This document shows, in pieces, positions 25,958 through 34,854 of a DNA stretch of 64,000 nucleotides. A program made the translations under genes and the position numbers. Origin of the DNA: NORP259 sp041398705 (GTDB lineage: Bacteria > Planctomycetota > UBA1135 > GCA-002686595); contig JAWKUI010000009.1 in the NCBI GenBank assembly GCA_041398705.1, forward strand, positions 62,001-126,000, read 5' to 3'. How positions within the stretch are numbered: the stretch's first letter is position 1; every line of letters starts with the position of its first letter. The notes beneath the pieces were generated by a model. That model did not search any database and was not told the origin of the DNA. It was given only the letters and a program-made list of their open reading frames with translations.

Positions 25958-27630
25958 CAGAAACTCCAGTCGCATTGCAGGCCCAGGAACAGATCGCTGT
26001 CGTCGGGCAGGATGGTCGTTTGCCCCTCGATGGAGACGTTCCAGTTCTTCGCCGGGGAGAAGCCGTAGCTGCCCCAGAAGCGGTGTGTGTAGAAGTCGTT
26101 GCCGTCGCCCGGCAGGGACTTTTCGCTGCTTTGGCTGGCTTCGTAGAGCAGCATCCAGTGGGTGCGGGCCTGGCTGCGCGACAGGCTCGTGCGCAGGCCA
26201 TAGACCTCGGTGAACTGGCCGTCCACCACGAACAGAGCGGCCGACAAGGTGCCCCCGAGGATCCCCGTATCGCTCCACGCGCCGCCGACCTCGAGGTCCC
26301 CGCCGCCGTCGCCATCATCGAGCCAGAGCCCCGCCCGCGCCGTGCCGCGCAGGCCCTGGGAGAGCTGCTTCCACCCCGAAACCGACAACCGGTGCAGGTG
26401 CTGTTCCTGCAGCGTGATCGGCGACGGCTCGCGGAATTCGTCGCGCAAAAGGTCGGGAAACGCTTCGTAACGGTAACTCGTCGACAAGCCCCGCTCCCCC
26501 TGCCACTCCCGGCTGCCTTCGAGGCGCAGGCGCGTCAGATCCACGCCGCTGTCCTTCACCAACTCATCATTGCCGTACCAATCGATCCACGCCGAACCGT
26601 GATACCGCCACCCTTCGAGCGGCGCGTAGTCCATGCGCCCGATGATCAGGTCGCGGTCCTGCGCTCCCTGGTGCCACGTCTTCTGCACCGCGAGGGCCGC
26701 CGTATACCGCTCGAACGTATCCAGGCTCCAGCGATAGAAGGCCGAAATCTGGAAGTCGTGGCCCGGGGTCTGGTCCGGATCGGGCTCCGGCATCCACCCC
26801 ATGCTCACCCCCATCAGGTCCCCGTTCGGCCGGCGCAGGTGCACCGAGCCCCCATCCACCAGCCCCAGCTCGGGCATGCCGTACATCAGGAACCGGCCCA
26901 CCTCGTAGCGCCAAGGATCCTGGCGCGTGCCGCCGAGCGCATAGCTGAGTCGATCCACCCGCAGGTTCTGATCGCGGTGGTCTTCGGGGAAGGGCAGGTG
27001 ATAACTCAACCGATTGAATTCCCCGTCCACTTCGAAGCGCCCGCCGCGCCCCCACGGGTTCTCCATCCAGTAGTGGCCGCCGACCCGGAACCAGGTCTCG
27101 CTGCGCCCCTCTTCGCTGCTCCAGCGCGGTTCGAGAATGCCGTACAAACGGCCTCCATCGCGCACGGCCCGGTCCGCGGGGTGCACCGGCGCGATGCGCG
27201 CGAGCAGCGGATCCGAGCGTGTCCACTCCTCATCGAGCCGCTCCCACGGATCGTGCAACACCGGCCCCGTCGGCGCCGTGTCGCGCCCCTTGGGCACCGG
27301 CTGCCCGGCGGTCGTGCGCGCCTTCGGCAGATAGGCCGTTCCCTGGGAGCCGACCGCAAGGTCCGCCCCCGTTTCGAATAGTTCCACCACCGCATCGAAC
27401 TCGCGCACCTCGGCGATGCGCCCGGTCCACGACCGTCCGTCGCGGCTGAGCAGCACCACGCGATCGCCCCCCGCGAGCCACATGTTGGCCCCGCGGTCGA
27501 TCTCGAAACGCCCATCCGGCAGCACCTGCGTGATGCGCACCGGCAGTTCGACTACGGCTTCGTCCTGCACGGCCAGCACCGGCGCGGCGAGTGCGCCCAG
27601 GCTGGCCCAGAGACTCCAGTTCCCTACCAT
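25957..27630 (-). CDS. Predicted outer-membrane beta-barrel (porin of an electron conduit)
   Basis: 557 residues from the ATG at 27630 (MVGNWSLWASLGALAAPVLA, signal peptide). An N-terminal SH3-like region (about 25-80, RGANMWLAGGDRVVLLSRDG) is followed from about 165 by many amphipathic strands with alternating aromatic and polar residues, such as SETWFRVGGHYWM, DFQISAFYRWSLD and GLSTSYRYEAF. It ends WSF, the aromatic C-terminus typical of BamA clients. There are no heme motifs. Flanked on both sides by multiheme cytochrome genes with overlaps, it is most simply the barrel that sheathes a cytochrome, as MtrB/PioB or OmbB do; the sequence itself is not recognisably close to those. Confidence 0.75.
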   Translation of the reverse strand: MVGNWSLWASLGALAAPVLAVQDEAVVELPVRITQVLPDGRFEIDRGANMWLAGGDRVVLLSRDGRSWTGRIAEVREFDAVVELFETGADLAVGSQGTAYLPKARTTAGQPVPKGRDTAPTGPVLHDPWERLDEEWTRSDPLLARIAPVHPADRAVRDGGRLYGILEPRWSSEEGRSETWFRVGGHYWMENPWGRGGRFEVDGEFNRLSYHLPFPEDHRDQNLRVDRLSYALGGTRQDPWRYEVGRFLMYGMPELGLVDGGSVHLRRPNGDLMGVSMGWMPEPDPDQTPGHDFQISAFYRWSLDTFERYTAALAVQKTWHQGAQDRDLIIGRMDYAPLEGWRYHGSAWIDWYGNDELVKDSGVDLTRLRLEGSREWQGERGLSTSYRYEAFPDLLRDEFREPSPITLQEQHLHRLSVSGWKQLSQGLRGTARAGLWLDDGDGGGDLEVGGAWSDTGILGGTLSAALFVVDGQFTEVYGLRTSLSRSQARTHWMLLYEASQSSEKSLPGDGNDFYTHRFWGSYGFSPAKNWNVSIEGQTTILPDDSDLFLGLQCDWSF

Positions 27631-29648
27631 GACTTCTTCCCCCCGCCGGGTTTCAAATCTTTGCGAGTCTCCCCATGGCAATCCCGGCATTCGATACCAA
27701 GGGGCTTGTAGTGGATCGGCGCGTCGGGTTGCCCCACCGGCCGTTTGTGGCACGCCGCGCAGGCGAGGGCTGCGTGCGTTTGATCCAAGGCGAAGCGCGA
27801 ATCGCGATCGTGGTCGAAAGCCAGGTCGGCGAAACCCGATCCGGCGGAGTGGCACGTGGCGCAATCCGTGCGGCCGCGCAGATCGAACTGCCCGCCATGG
27901 GGATCGGCGTGGCAGTCCACGCACCCGGATCCGGCCGCGAAGGCAAAGGAACGACCGCCGGGCTGGGCATCGAAGAGCGGCGTGTGGCAGCCGCTACAGG
28001 CAATGGCCGCATGGGCGCCACCTAGATCGAAACCGGTGTGGGCACCGTGATCGAAGCCCGCGGCGGCCCGCCGGAAGCTGACCTCGTCGTGGCAACCCCG
28101 GCAATCGGGCCCGCCCGCGAATTCGCCTTGCAACCGCCCGCCGTGCGGATCCCCGTGGCACGTCGCGCAAGCGGCCCCCGAAGCCGTGCCCGCAAGCACG
28201 TTCCCGAGGGTGCGCCCTTGGGCCGGCACCCGGTGACACGCTTCGCAATTCGCCTGGGAGTGGGCCCCGAGCAGAGCAAAGCCGGCCATGGCATGGTCGA
28301 AGCCGCGCTCCTCCCCGCCGGTGAAATGCACCGCGCCATGGCACTCGGAGCAATCCCCGTGCCCTTGCGCCGCAAACACGCCATCGTGCACGTCGTCGTG
28401 GCATGCCGCGCACTCCATCGCCGTGCCCGCGAACCGCCGCGGATCCTGGCCCTCGCGCGTGTGGCACTGGGCGCACTCGGTCTGCGCGTGGCGGCCTTCG
28501 AGGGCAAAGCCGGTGGTCGCGTGCAGTTTCAGGTCGAATCCGTGCGGTTCGAAAGCCTGGGTACCGTGGCACGTCACGCAGCCCGGATCGCCGAACGGGC
28601 CGCCGTCGAATTGCCCGCCGTGCGGGTCCTCATGGCACGCGCCGCAGCGCTCGGCCTCGCGGCCCGGGAAGCGTTCGGCGAAGGGCGTCGGCGCTTGGCC
28701 GTGGCACTGGGCGCACTCCACATCGGCGTGCGGCTTCTCCAGGGCCATGCCACTGGCCCGGTGCAAGGGCACCGGGAAGGTCGCCGGCTCGGGTACGAAG
28801 TTCCCCTGCCCCTCCGCATGGCACTGATCGCAGCCGAGGGCGCCCAGGGCCAGGTTCGCGATCGGCGCGATCTGGCGCAGGAACCCCTGCGTATGCGGAT
28901 GTTCGTGGCACGCCACGCACTCGCGGGCCTGGGTACGCGGGCCGTCAGCGAAGTTCGCCTCCAGCGAGAACGCCTTGCCCTCCCCGTGGCATTCGCGGCA
29001 CGAGATCCCGGCATGGCCACCGGTCAGCGCCAGAACCCCCGGATGCTCGTACGCGCCGAATTCGGTGAAGCTCTGCTGGCTGTGGCATTCCGCGCAGCCG
29101 CCGCCCAAGGCTCCGCGGTGCGGATCCTCGTGGCAGGTGCCGCAATCGCGGCTCTCTCCGACATACCGATGCTGGCCGGCTTCAAGCACCGCAACGGCCG
29201 CATTCGTGTGACAATCCTCGCAGCTCTGCTCGAGGTGCGCTCCCTCCAGGGGCCAACCCACGCGCTCGTGATCGAACGCCTGCACATCGGGGATCTCCGC
29301 AAGCAGGAACGTGCGCGCGTTCACCATCGAGAAGTTCGCCCCGTGGTGTTCGCTGTGGCACAGGTTGCAGGCCTGCCGCACGTTCTTCTCGAAGGTCCCG
29401 TGCAAGCCTGCCTGCTGGGCGATATCCCCCGCGATCACGTCGTGGCACTCCAAACACGCGCTCGCCCGCGAGGTTTCGCTATCCCCGTGGCACGAGTCGC
29501 AACCCGCAGCCCCGGCCAAGTCCTCGATGCGCGCGTGTACTTCGCTGAGCCCACCGGGGCTCGTGCGCTGCACGTCCTTGTACACCAGTCCCACCACCCC
29601 GAGGGCGGAGAGCACGGCCAGTGCGATGTGTGCGTGGGTGCGTTTCAT
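27624..29648 (-). CDS. 23-heme c-type cytochrome built from tandem modules
   Basis: 674 residues from the ATG at 29648, with an N-terminal signal or anchor (IALAVLSALGVVGLVYKDV). I count 23 CxxCH motifs from CDSCH near residue 50 to CRDCH near the end. Six copies of a CH-x-D/H-x-H-x-G type segment (CHEDPHRG, CHEHPHTQ, CHEDPHGG, CHDDVHDG, CHGDPHGG, CHADPHGG) recur about every 100 residues, each followed by further CxxCH and F-x-L-x-G-x-HA segments. This is internal duplication of a roughly three-to-four-heme unit. A protein of this kind can form a long heme wire across the periplasm. Its ATG overlaps the reductase stop (ATGA). Confidence 0.92.
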   Translation of the reverse strand: MKRTHAHIALAVLSALGVVGLVYKDVQRTSPGGLSEVHARIEDLAGAAGCDSCHGDSETSRASACLECHDVIAGDIAQQAGLHGTFEKNVRQACNLCHSEHHGANFSMVNARTFLLAEIPDVQAFDHERVGWPLEGAHLEQSCEDCHTNAAVAVLEAGQHRYVGESRDCGTCHEDPHRGALGGGCAECHSQQSFTEFGAYEHPGVLALTGGHAGISCRECHGEGKAFSLEANFADGPRTQARECVACHEHPHTQGFLRQIAPIANLALGALGCDQCHAEGQGNFVPEPATFPVPLHRASGMALEKPHADVECAQCHGQAPTPFAERFPGREAERCGACHEDPHGGQFDGGPFGDPGCVTCHGTQAFEPHGFDLKLHATTGFALEGRHAQTECAQCHTREGQDPRRFAGTAMECAACHDDVHDGVFAAQGHGDCSECHGAVHFTGGEERGFDHAMAGFALLGAHSQANCEACHRVPAQGRTLGNVLAGTASGAACATCHGDPHGGRLQGEFAGGPDCRGCHDEVSFRRAAAGFDHGAHTGFDLGGAHAAIACSGCHTPLFDAQPGGRSFAFAAGSGCVDCHADPHGGQFDLRGRTDCATCHSAGSGFADLAFDHDRDSRFALDQTHAALACAACHKRPVGQPDAPIHYKPLGIECRDCHGETRKDLKPGGGKKSW

Positions 29649-31861
29649 TGGGGATGATTTCCTCCGAAGCCGTACACCAGGGCGTAGGCCACGTGGGCGA
29701 CCACGAGCAGCACCATCAACGCCGCCACCCAGCGGTGCAGATAGCGCCAAGTGGCCAGCAGGGCGCGCAACTCCTCCCAGTGCTGCGCCCAGGTGGCGCT
29801 ACGGGCCGCGCGGCGGGCGAGTTCGATCGTGCGGTCGATGTCGGGTTCGGGCACGCGCAGTTCGCGGCCGACCGTACGCAGCCGGCGCAGGGCGGCACGC
29901 AGGCGCAAGCGCGAGTGCACCAAAGCCCAAAGCCGGGCGGGCAGCGACCCGCGCCAGCGGGCGTCGTCCACCAGCGGCAGCACCTCTTCGCGCACGCGGC
30001 TGCGGAAGACCCGCAGGCCCCCGTCTCCCTCTTCGCGCAGGGCACCGAGGTCGGCTTTGACTTCGTTCAGCTCGAGCTCGCGCCCGTTCGCTGCACGCGG
30101 CACCCAGGCGTAGAGGTACCGTCCAATGCCGCCCGTGGCCACGAGGATGCCCAGGCCGAGCAACGCGTGCCCCCCGAGCGAATCCTCGGCGCGCATGCCG
30201 GCGTGCAGCAGCGCCACCAGCGGCGCGGCGATGCCCGTGGCCACGTGGGTGGTCATCCACGTGCGCAAGGATCCCCAGCGCCAGCCCGGCGTATTGCCGC
30301 GGCGCAGCAGGTAGAGCAGGTTGGCGGCGATCAGGGCGCAGGCGAGGATGCCCAGCCCCAGACCCAGGCCACGCGAGGGCCCCAAAAGGTCGTGCTGGGC
30401 GTTGGCCGCGCGCAGGCTGGTCGGAAGGGCGTAGTAGCCGCGGTGCCAGAACGCAAACGCCAACACCGCCAGCACGGCGCAACCGGCCAGGGCGAACGCC
30501 GCGGCCAGTCCGCTGCCTCGCTCTGCGGTCGTTTCGATGGGCATTTCCCCCGCCGCCCGCATGCTCACCCCAGAGCGGGCCAGCAATTCGGTCGAAGGGA
30601 CCCCGCCGATCATCACGAACGCTTCGTCGTTGGCGATGCGCTCGACCCCGTGCGGCGTGGCCAGCACGACCGCGTCGGGTTCGAACTCCAGCACCTCGGT
30701 CTGGGTGCGCACGACGAACCGCTGTCCTTGCCGCGCCGCCTCGAGCCGCTCGGCGTTGCGCGCCCGCAATCGGTAGAAGGTCTCGCCGCGATAGGCCAAA
30801 GTGACCTGGTTGCCCGGTTGTTCGGCCAGGGCGAGGGCGGCTTCCACCGCGCTGTCGCCGCCGCCCACCACGAGCAGGTTGCGACCCTGGTAGCTGTGCG
30901 CATCGAGCAGGTGCCAGGCGACTTTCGGCAATTCCTCACCCGGCACGCCGAGGCGCCGCGGCAGTCCGCGGCGACCGATCGCCAGGCAGACCGTGGCCGC
31001 GGCGACGGGGCCCGCGCTGGTCTGCACCACGAAATCCCCGCCCGGTTGCGGCTCGACCGCGAGCAGCTCGCGGCCGGGCAACCAATCCAGGTCGCACCCG
31101 GCGAGCAGACCATCCCACAGCTCGATCAGCTCTTCCTTCTCGTAACTCTTGCGCGCCAAGCGGCCATGGCCAGGCAGGTCGAAGGGCTGGGACAAAACGA
31201 GCTTGCGGCGCGGGTACTTCGCCACCGTGCCGCCCGCCTCGTGCTCCCGGTCCATCAGCGCCACCGACAAACCCGCCGCCCGCGCCTCGAGGGCACAAGC
31301 CAAGCCCGCCGGCCCCGCGCCGACGATGCACAGGTCGTAGGTCCCCGGCTGCACCCGGCCGCCTTGCGCGCGCCGCGCGATCACCGCCCGCGCCACCGCG
31401 CTGCCCTGGTCCACCGCCGTCTTGATCAACGCATGCGCCGTGACCTCGCCCGCCAGGAACAAGCCCGGGGTGCCCAGACTCTCCCCCGCAGCGCTGACCG
31501 CCGGCACATCGTCGCGCAGGCTGCGGTTGATCTCGGTGATCGAGATCGCCCCGACCGGGCACTCCCGTTCGCACGCGGCGACCCCCACGCAGCGCGCCCC
31601 CTGCACGACCATGGCCTGGCCATGCACGAGTTCGAGCACGCCGTCCTCCGGGCACGACGTGACGCAAGTCGCGCAGCCCAGGCAGATGCTGCGATCGATG
31701 ACCGGATAACGCAGGGCCACCCGATGCCCGCCGGCGGCGCGCACCTGGGCCTCGTCGGCGATCAGGGCACGCATGCGCACAAGATCCCTACGGCGGATCC
31801 AGGCAGCGGCAGACAGGAGGCCCAGGGCAAGCAGCGAGCCGAGCAGGACAAAGGCGTTCAT
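29645..31861 (-). CDS. Inner-membrane ferredoxin / FAD-NAD(P) oxidoreductase / cytochrome-b-like fusion
   Basis: 738 residues in three parts. After an N-terminal membrane helix (3-21) comes a 4Fe-4S domain: C60xxC63xxC66xxxC70P, and a second set C91, C97, C101 in which one of the four expected cysteines is replaced. Next is a pyridine-nucleotide-disulfide-type FAD domain (IVGAGPAGLACALEA near 180; second Rossmann LLVVGGGDSAVEAALAL near 335). The last 300 residues hold about five membrane helices with conserved-looking His residues (FWHRGYY, TTHVATG, LLHAGM, YLHRW, VVAHVAYA) that could ligate hemes b. It likely passes electrons between NAD(P)H, ferredoxin or quinone and the cytochromes that follow. 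It is the first gene of the conduit operon. Confidence 0.85.
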   Translation of the reverse strand: MNAFVLLGSLLALGLLSAAAWIRRRDLVRMRALIADEAQVRAAGGHRVALRYPVIDRSICLGCATCVTSCPEDGVLELVHGQAMVVQGARCVGVAACERECPVGAISITEINRSLRDDVPAVSAAGESLGTPGLFLAGEVTAHALIKTAVDQGSAVARAVIARRAQGGRVQPGTYDLCIVGAGPAGLACALEARAAGLSVALMDREHEAGGTVAKYPRRKLVLSQPFDLPGHGRLARKSYEKEELIELWDGLLAGCDLDWLPGRELLAVEPQPGGDFVVQTSAGPVAAATVCLAIGRRGLPRRLGVPGEELPKVAWHLLDAHSYQGRNLLVVGGGDSAVEAALALAEQPGNQVTLAYRGETFYRLRARNAERLEAARQGQRFVVRTQTEVLEFEPDAVVLATPHGVERIANDEAFVMIGGVPSTELLARSGVSMRAAGEMPIETTAERGSGLAAAFALAGCAVLAVLAFAFWHRGYYALPTSLRAANAQHDLLGPSRGLGLGLGILACALIAANLLYLLRRGNTPGWRWGSLRTWMTTHVATGIAAPLVALLHAGMRAEDSLGGHALLGLGILVATGGIGRYLYAWVPRAANGRELELNEVKADLGALREEGDGGLRVFRSRVREEVLPLVDDARWRGSLPARLWALVHSRLRLRAALRRLRTVGRELRVPEPDIDRTIELARRAARSATWAQHWEELRALLATWRYLHRWVAALMVLLVVAHVAYALVYGFGGNHPQ

Positions 31862-32092
31862 GCGGGGTGGAAGCGCGCGTTGGGCGCGGATTCTCCACCT
31901 CGATGTTTCGGCACGATCGCGCGGCCCCTATAGGCCCGCGACCCCTTCCCGGCCCCTTCAATTGGGACTTCGTGCATGGATCCTCCCCCCTTCCCCTCGC
32001 GGGGATCTTGTGAAGACGCGCCCCCCGGGGCGAGATCCCCTGGGCACGCGTCCTTGGATGCACCGGCGCGGCTGCGGGCCGGCGTGTTCTTA

Positions 32093-32117
32093 GGCCGGGG
32101 ACCCAGGGCCCCCGGCC
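32093..32117 (-). terminator. Hairpin downstream of the DUF2959-like gene
   Basis: An 8-bp GC stem (32093-32100 and 32110-32117) begins 8 nt after the stop codon on the minus strand. The 264-bp gap that follows, up to the electron-conduit operon, shows no further gene. Confidence 0.45.
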
Positions 32118-32125
32118 GCCCGCCC

Positions 32126-32809
32126 TCAGGGCAGCGGTTCGATCTGCACCTGGCCCATGTCCGGCAGGCCGGTGTGATCCAGGTACGTGCGGGCCGCCTG
32201 TTGGCAGACCTCCTGGGCGCTGTCGAGGGTGCGCGCCTCCTGCAGGATCGCGCGCAGGTCGCCTTCGATCATGCGCACCGCTTCGGGATGCAGGTCGCGT
32301 CCGAGGAACAGCAGCGCATCGCGCACGTCCGTCACGAACCCGGCGTACATCAGGATCGGATCGGCGCTGCTGTCGAGGATCGCCCGATACCGCTCCTGGG
32401 TCAGCGCCAGGCGCGCCGCGCTTTGTTCGCGCATATTCGCGGTTTGGTAGGAATCGAGCTCCAGTTGCCAGCTATCGAAGAACGCCGGCCCCAGGGTTTC
32501 GAGTTTGGCGATCGACTGTTGGAAGCGCCCCATCTGCGCCTCGCAGACGTCGAGCGCCTTCTCGAACTCCGCGTAGGCCGCCAGGCGGTCTTCGGTGGTC
32601 GTCGGTTGGAACAGGCGCAACATGCGATCGACGGTGGCGCGCACTTCCTGGCGCACCATCTCGCACTCCACGTGCACGCTCTGCACTCCGGTCAGGAGAT
32701 TGTCGACGGAACGCAGACTCTGGCTTCCACGGGTCGTTCCCAGGCAGCCGGTGGCGCCGGTGAGCAGGGCGCCCAGCAGCAGGCCGCGCACCAAGAGGGG
32801 GTATTTCAT
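32126..32809 (-). CDS. Lipoprotein, DUF2959-like
   Basis: 227 residues from the ATG at 32809. MKYPLLVRGLLLGALLTG leads into a lipobox (GATGC). The mature part is almost entirely helical, with repeated acidic and Gln-rich helices (VDRMLRLFQPTTTEDRLAA, FEKALDVCEAQMGRFQQS). The pattern resembles DUF2959, a family of periplasmic lipoproteins of unknown role, but the match is from memory and moderate. It stands alone between the pilin operon terminator and the electron-conduit operon. Confidence 0.6.
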   Translation of the reverse strand: MKYPLLVRGLLLGALLTGATGCLGTTRGSQSLRSVDNLLTGVQSVHVECEMVRQEVRATVDRMLRLFQPTTTEDRLAAYAEFEKALDVCEAQMGRFQQSIAKLETLGPAFFDSWQLELDSYQTANMREQSAARLALTQERYRAILDSSADPILMYAGFVTDVRDALLFLGRDLHPEAVRMIEGDLRAILQEARTLDSAQEVCQQAARTYLDHTGLPDMGQVQIEPLP

Positions 32810-32924
32810 CGTAAGGTCGGGTGGGTATTGCAACTTCCAATTGCTTCTATCGGATGATGGACCGCCGCAACTGGAGCGCGCCGCACCACAACCCCCAGCG
32901 CTCCGGCGCGCCCGCGACCTTGCG

Positions 32925-32960
32925 CAAAAAAGCAAGGAGCCCGGCGCGTTGCCGGGCTCC
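32925..32960 (-). terminator. Intrinsic terminator of the pilin operon
   Basis: On the minus strand a perfect 10-bp GC stem (32960-32951 with 32945-32936, loop of 5 nt) is followed by TTGCTTTTTTG. It lies 62 nt after the PilX-like stop codon. This is the best Rho-independent terminator in the window. Confidence 0.85.
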
Positions 32961-33021
32961 CCCCCATCCAAGGGTCACTTCCTACCGATGTGCTGGATCT
33001 CCTCCTTGCAGCGGTCTCCTT

Positions 33022-34854
33022 CTACCAGGTCACGACCTGTTCGCTGCTCACCACCATCGGTGTGAAGGGCGGCAGGTTGGCGACCGTGTTGAAGTCCTCG
33101 TCATACGCCCAGTTGCGCTGGGGCGCGGTATAGCGGTCTTCGCCGTACAACCAATCCCCCGTGCCGAAGGCACTATCCCAGGTGTTCACGAACGACCCGG
33201 TCACGTTGCAGGGCACCCCATCCCAGTTCTCGTGGAAGCGCGGCAGGTTCTCGAGCCCGCCGTTGTAGCGCCCCTGCTCACTGGCGTAGTTGCCCGCGAT
33301 GAACGCGCAGTTGTAGGTGGTTTCGGTGGCTTCCGGCAAGGAACCGGCGGTTTTACTGCCGTCCCATCCGTTCGAAAGCAGGTTTACCGAATCGCCGATG
33401 ATCGACGCCCCCTTCTTCTCTTCGGTGTTGTAGTCGCCTTGCAAGTAGACCGAACCTTCGCAGGCCACGGTCAATCCGCTGGCGAGTTCCGCCCCGTTCT
33501 TCAGCAGCAAGCCCTTGGCATCCGTGCCTTCCCCCATGCCGTAGTGGGCGGCGTACAAGAGCCCGTTCTCCGGGAACAGTCCCGCGTCGCCGAGCAACTC
33601 GAGGTCCACCTCGACCACCCGAACCGGCGTGTTGCTGCTGTTTGACTGACGCATGTCCGCCACCCCGTCGATCGACACGGCACCCGAAGCGATCACCAGG
33701 TCCTTGTAGGAGATGCCGTTGGAGTCCGAAGTCGCCCCGCCAGGCCCGAAGACCTGGAATTCGCTGCCATCCGCGGAAACCAGGATCGAAAGACCCGCGT
33801 TTTCGTGGAAGTACCCCGGGTGGTGCGTGCCAAGGCCCGCGCCGACGAAGTCGTAACGGCCCTGGGCCGAGTTCCAAGCGTAGTCCCCGGAGGCGGACTC
33901 TTCGAACATGGCGATCGAGCCGATGTTCGGAGCCGAGGCCTCCAGCAGATCATGCTGGCCGGTCAACACCGTGTGGCCGCTGGTCGCGTACCCTTCGGGC
34001 TCACCCCAGCGCGACAGAGAACCGGCCGCGAAAGGCAACCAGTCGTCCGGCCCATCCAGCCGTCCGTCCCCATCGGCGTCGAAGCCGGAGGTGAACAGGC
34101 TGTCGTAGCCGCTGTCGGTGGACATGCCCAAGGCGAGCATCTGGTCCAGGGACAACATGCTCTGGAACACGTTGGGCTCGGAGGAATCGTAAGGATCCTC
34201 CACCCACTGACGGATGCGCACGTCGCCCGTGCTGGCGTCGCCCGTATCCTTGCGCTGGCGGTACATGTTGCCCACCGCGTGCACGTAGTTCGTATCCATG
34301 GTCAGGGTGCCACCGCAACCGAGGTACATGTCCCCGTTCGTGTGCACACGCCCCCCCAGGGTCATGTCGGGCCCCGGCAGGACTTCCAGGTCCCCGTTGT
34401 AGAAAACGGCGAACTGGAAGACCGGCGTGGCCTGGGTCTGGATCATGTGGTGCACTTGCGCGCGCCGCCGATCCACCTCGGCCATGGCCAGAACCTCGTA
34501 GGTGTCCACCAACGTCTGGATGCCCGACTTATCGGTGACCGTGCGCGTGGGCGCCACGCGCTCCACGCGATAGGTCACCGGCCGGTCCGCCACGTTCACC
34601 GTGCCGGTGGTAGGCGGTGCATCCCAGTTGGCGATGGATTGTGCCAGGTCGCGGCGCACGATCTCGGCGCCGCCCTCGGCCAGATAACGCGCCTGGACCG
34701 AGTCCTGGCGCAGGTCCTCCTGCCGGCTCGACGTGCCCGCCGTGGCGAACATCACCGAAACCATGCCCGCTGCGAGCATTGCCCCGAACATGGCGTAGAC
34801 GAGCGCTACACCGCTTTCCGGCCCGGCGGGCCCTCTACTCCCGCGTACTTTCAT
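33022..34854 (-). CDS. PilX-type pilus assembly protein, unusually large
   Basis: 610 residues from the ATG at 34854. The N-terminus has the PilX layout: a short basic leader, then ESGVALVYAMFGAMLAAG, a hydrophobic helix beginning next to a Glu as in type IV pilin-like proteins, then QARYLAEGGAEIVRRDLAQS. The rest (about 130-610) is a large Gly/Asp/Asn-rich beta domain with a calcium-like loop (DADGDGRLDGPDDW). E. coli- or Neisseria-type PilX proteins are under 200 residues, so the extra domain may be a tip adhesin. It is coupled to the PilW-like gene by ATGA. Confidence 0.75.
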   Translation of the reverse strand: MKVRGSRGPAGPESGVALVYAMFGAMLAAGMVSVMFATAGTSSRQEDLRQDSVQARYLAEGGAEIVRRDLAQSIANWDAPPTTGTVNVADRPVTYRVERVAPTRTVTDKSGIQTLVDTYEVLAMAEVDRRRAQVHHMIQTQATPVFQFAVFYNGDLEVLPGPDMTLGGRVHTNGDMYLGCGGTLTMDTNYVHAVGNMYRQRKDTGDASTGDVRIRQWVEDPYDSSEPNVFQSMLSLDQMLALGMSTDSGYDSLFTSGFDADGDGRLDGPDDWLPFAAGSLSRWGEPEGYATSGHTVLTGQHDLLEASAPNIGSIAMFEESASGDYAWNSAQGRYDFVGAGLGTHHPGYFHENAGLSILVSADGSEFQVFGPGGATSDSNGISYKDLVIASGAVSIDGVADMRQSNSSNTPVRVVEVDLELLGDAGLFPENGLLYAAHYGMGEGTDAKGLLLKNGAELASGLTVACEGSVYLQGDYNTEEKKGASIIGDSVNLLSNGWDGSKTAGSLPEATETTYNCAFIAGNYASEQGRYNGGLENLPRFHENWDGVPCNVTGSFVNTWDSAFGTGDWLYGEDRYTAPQRNWAYDEDFNTVANLPPFTPMVVSSEQVVTW

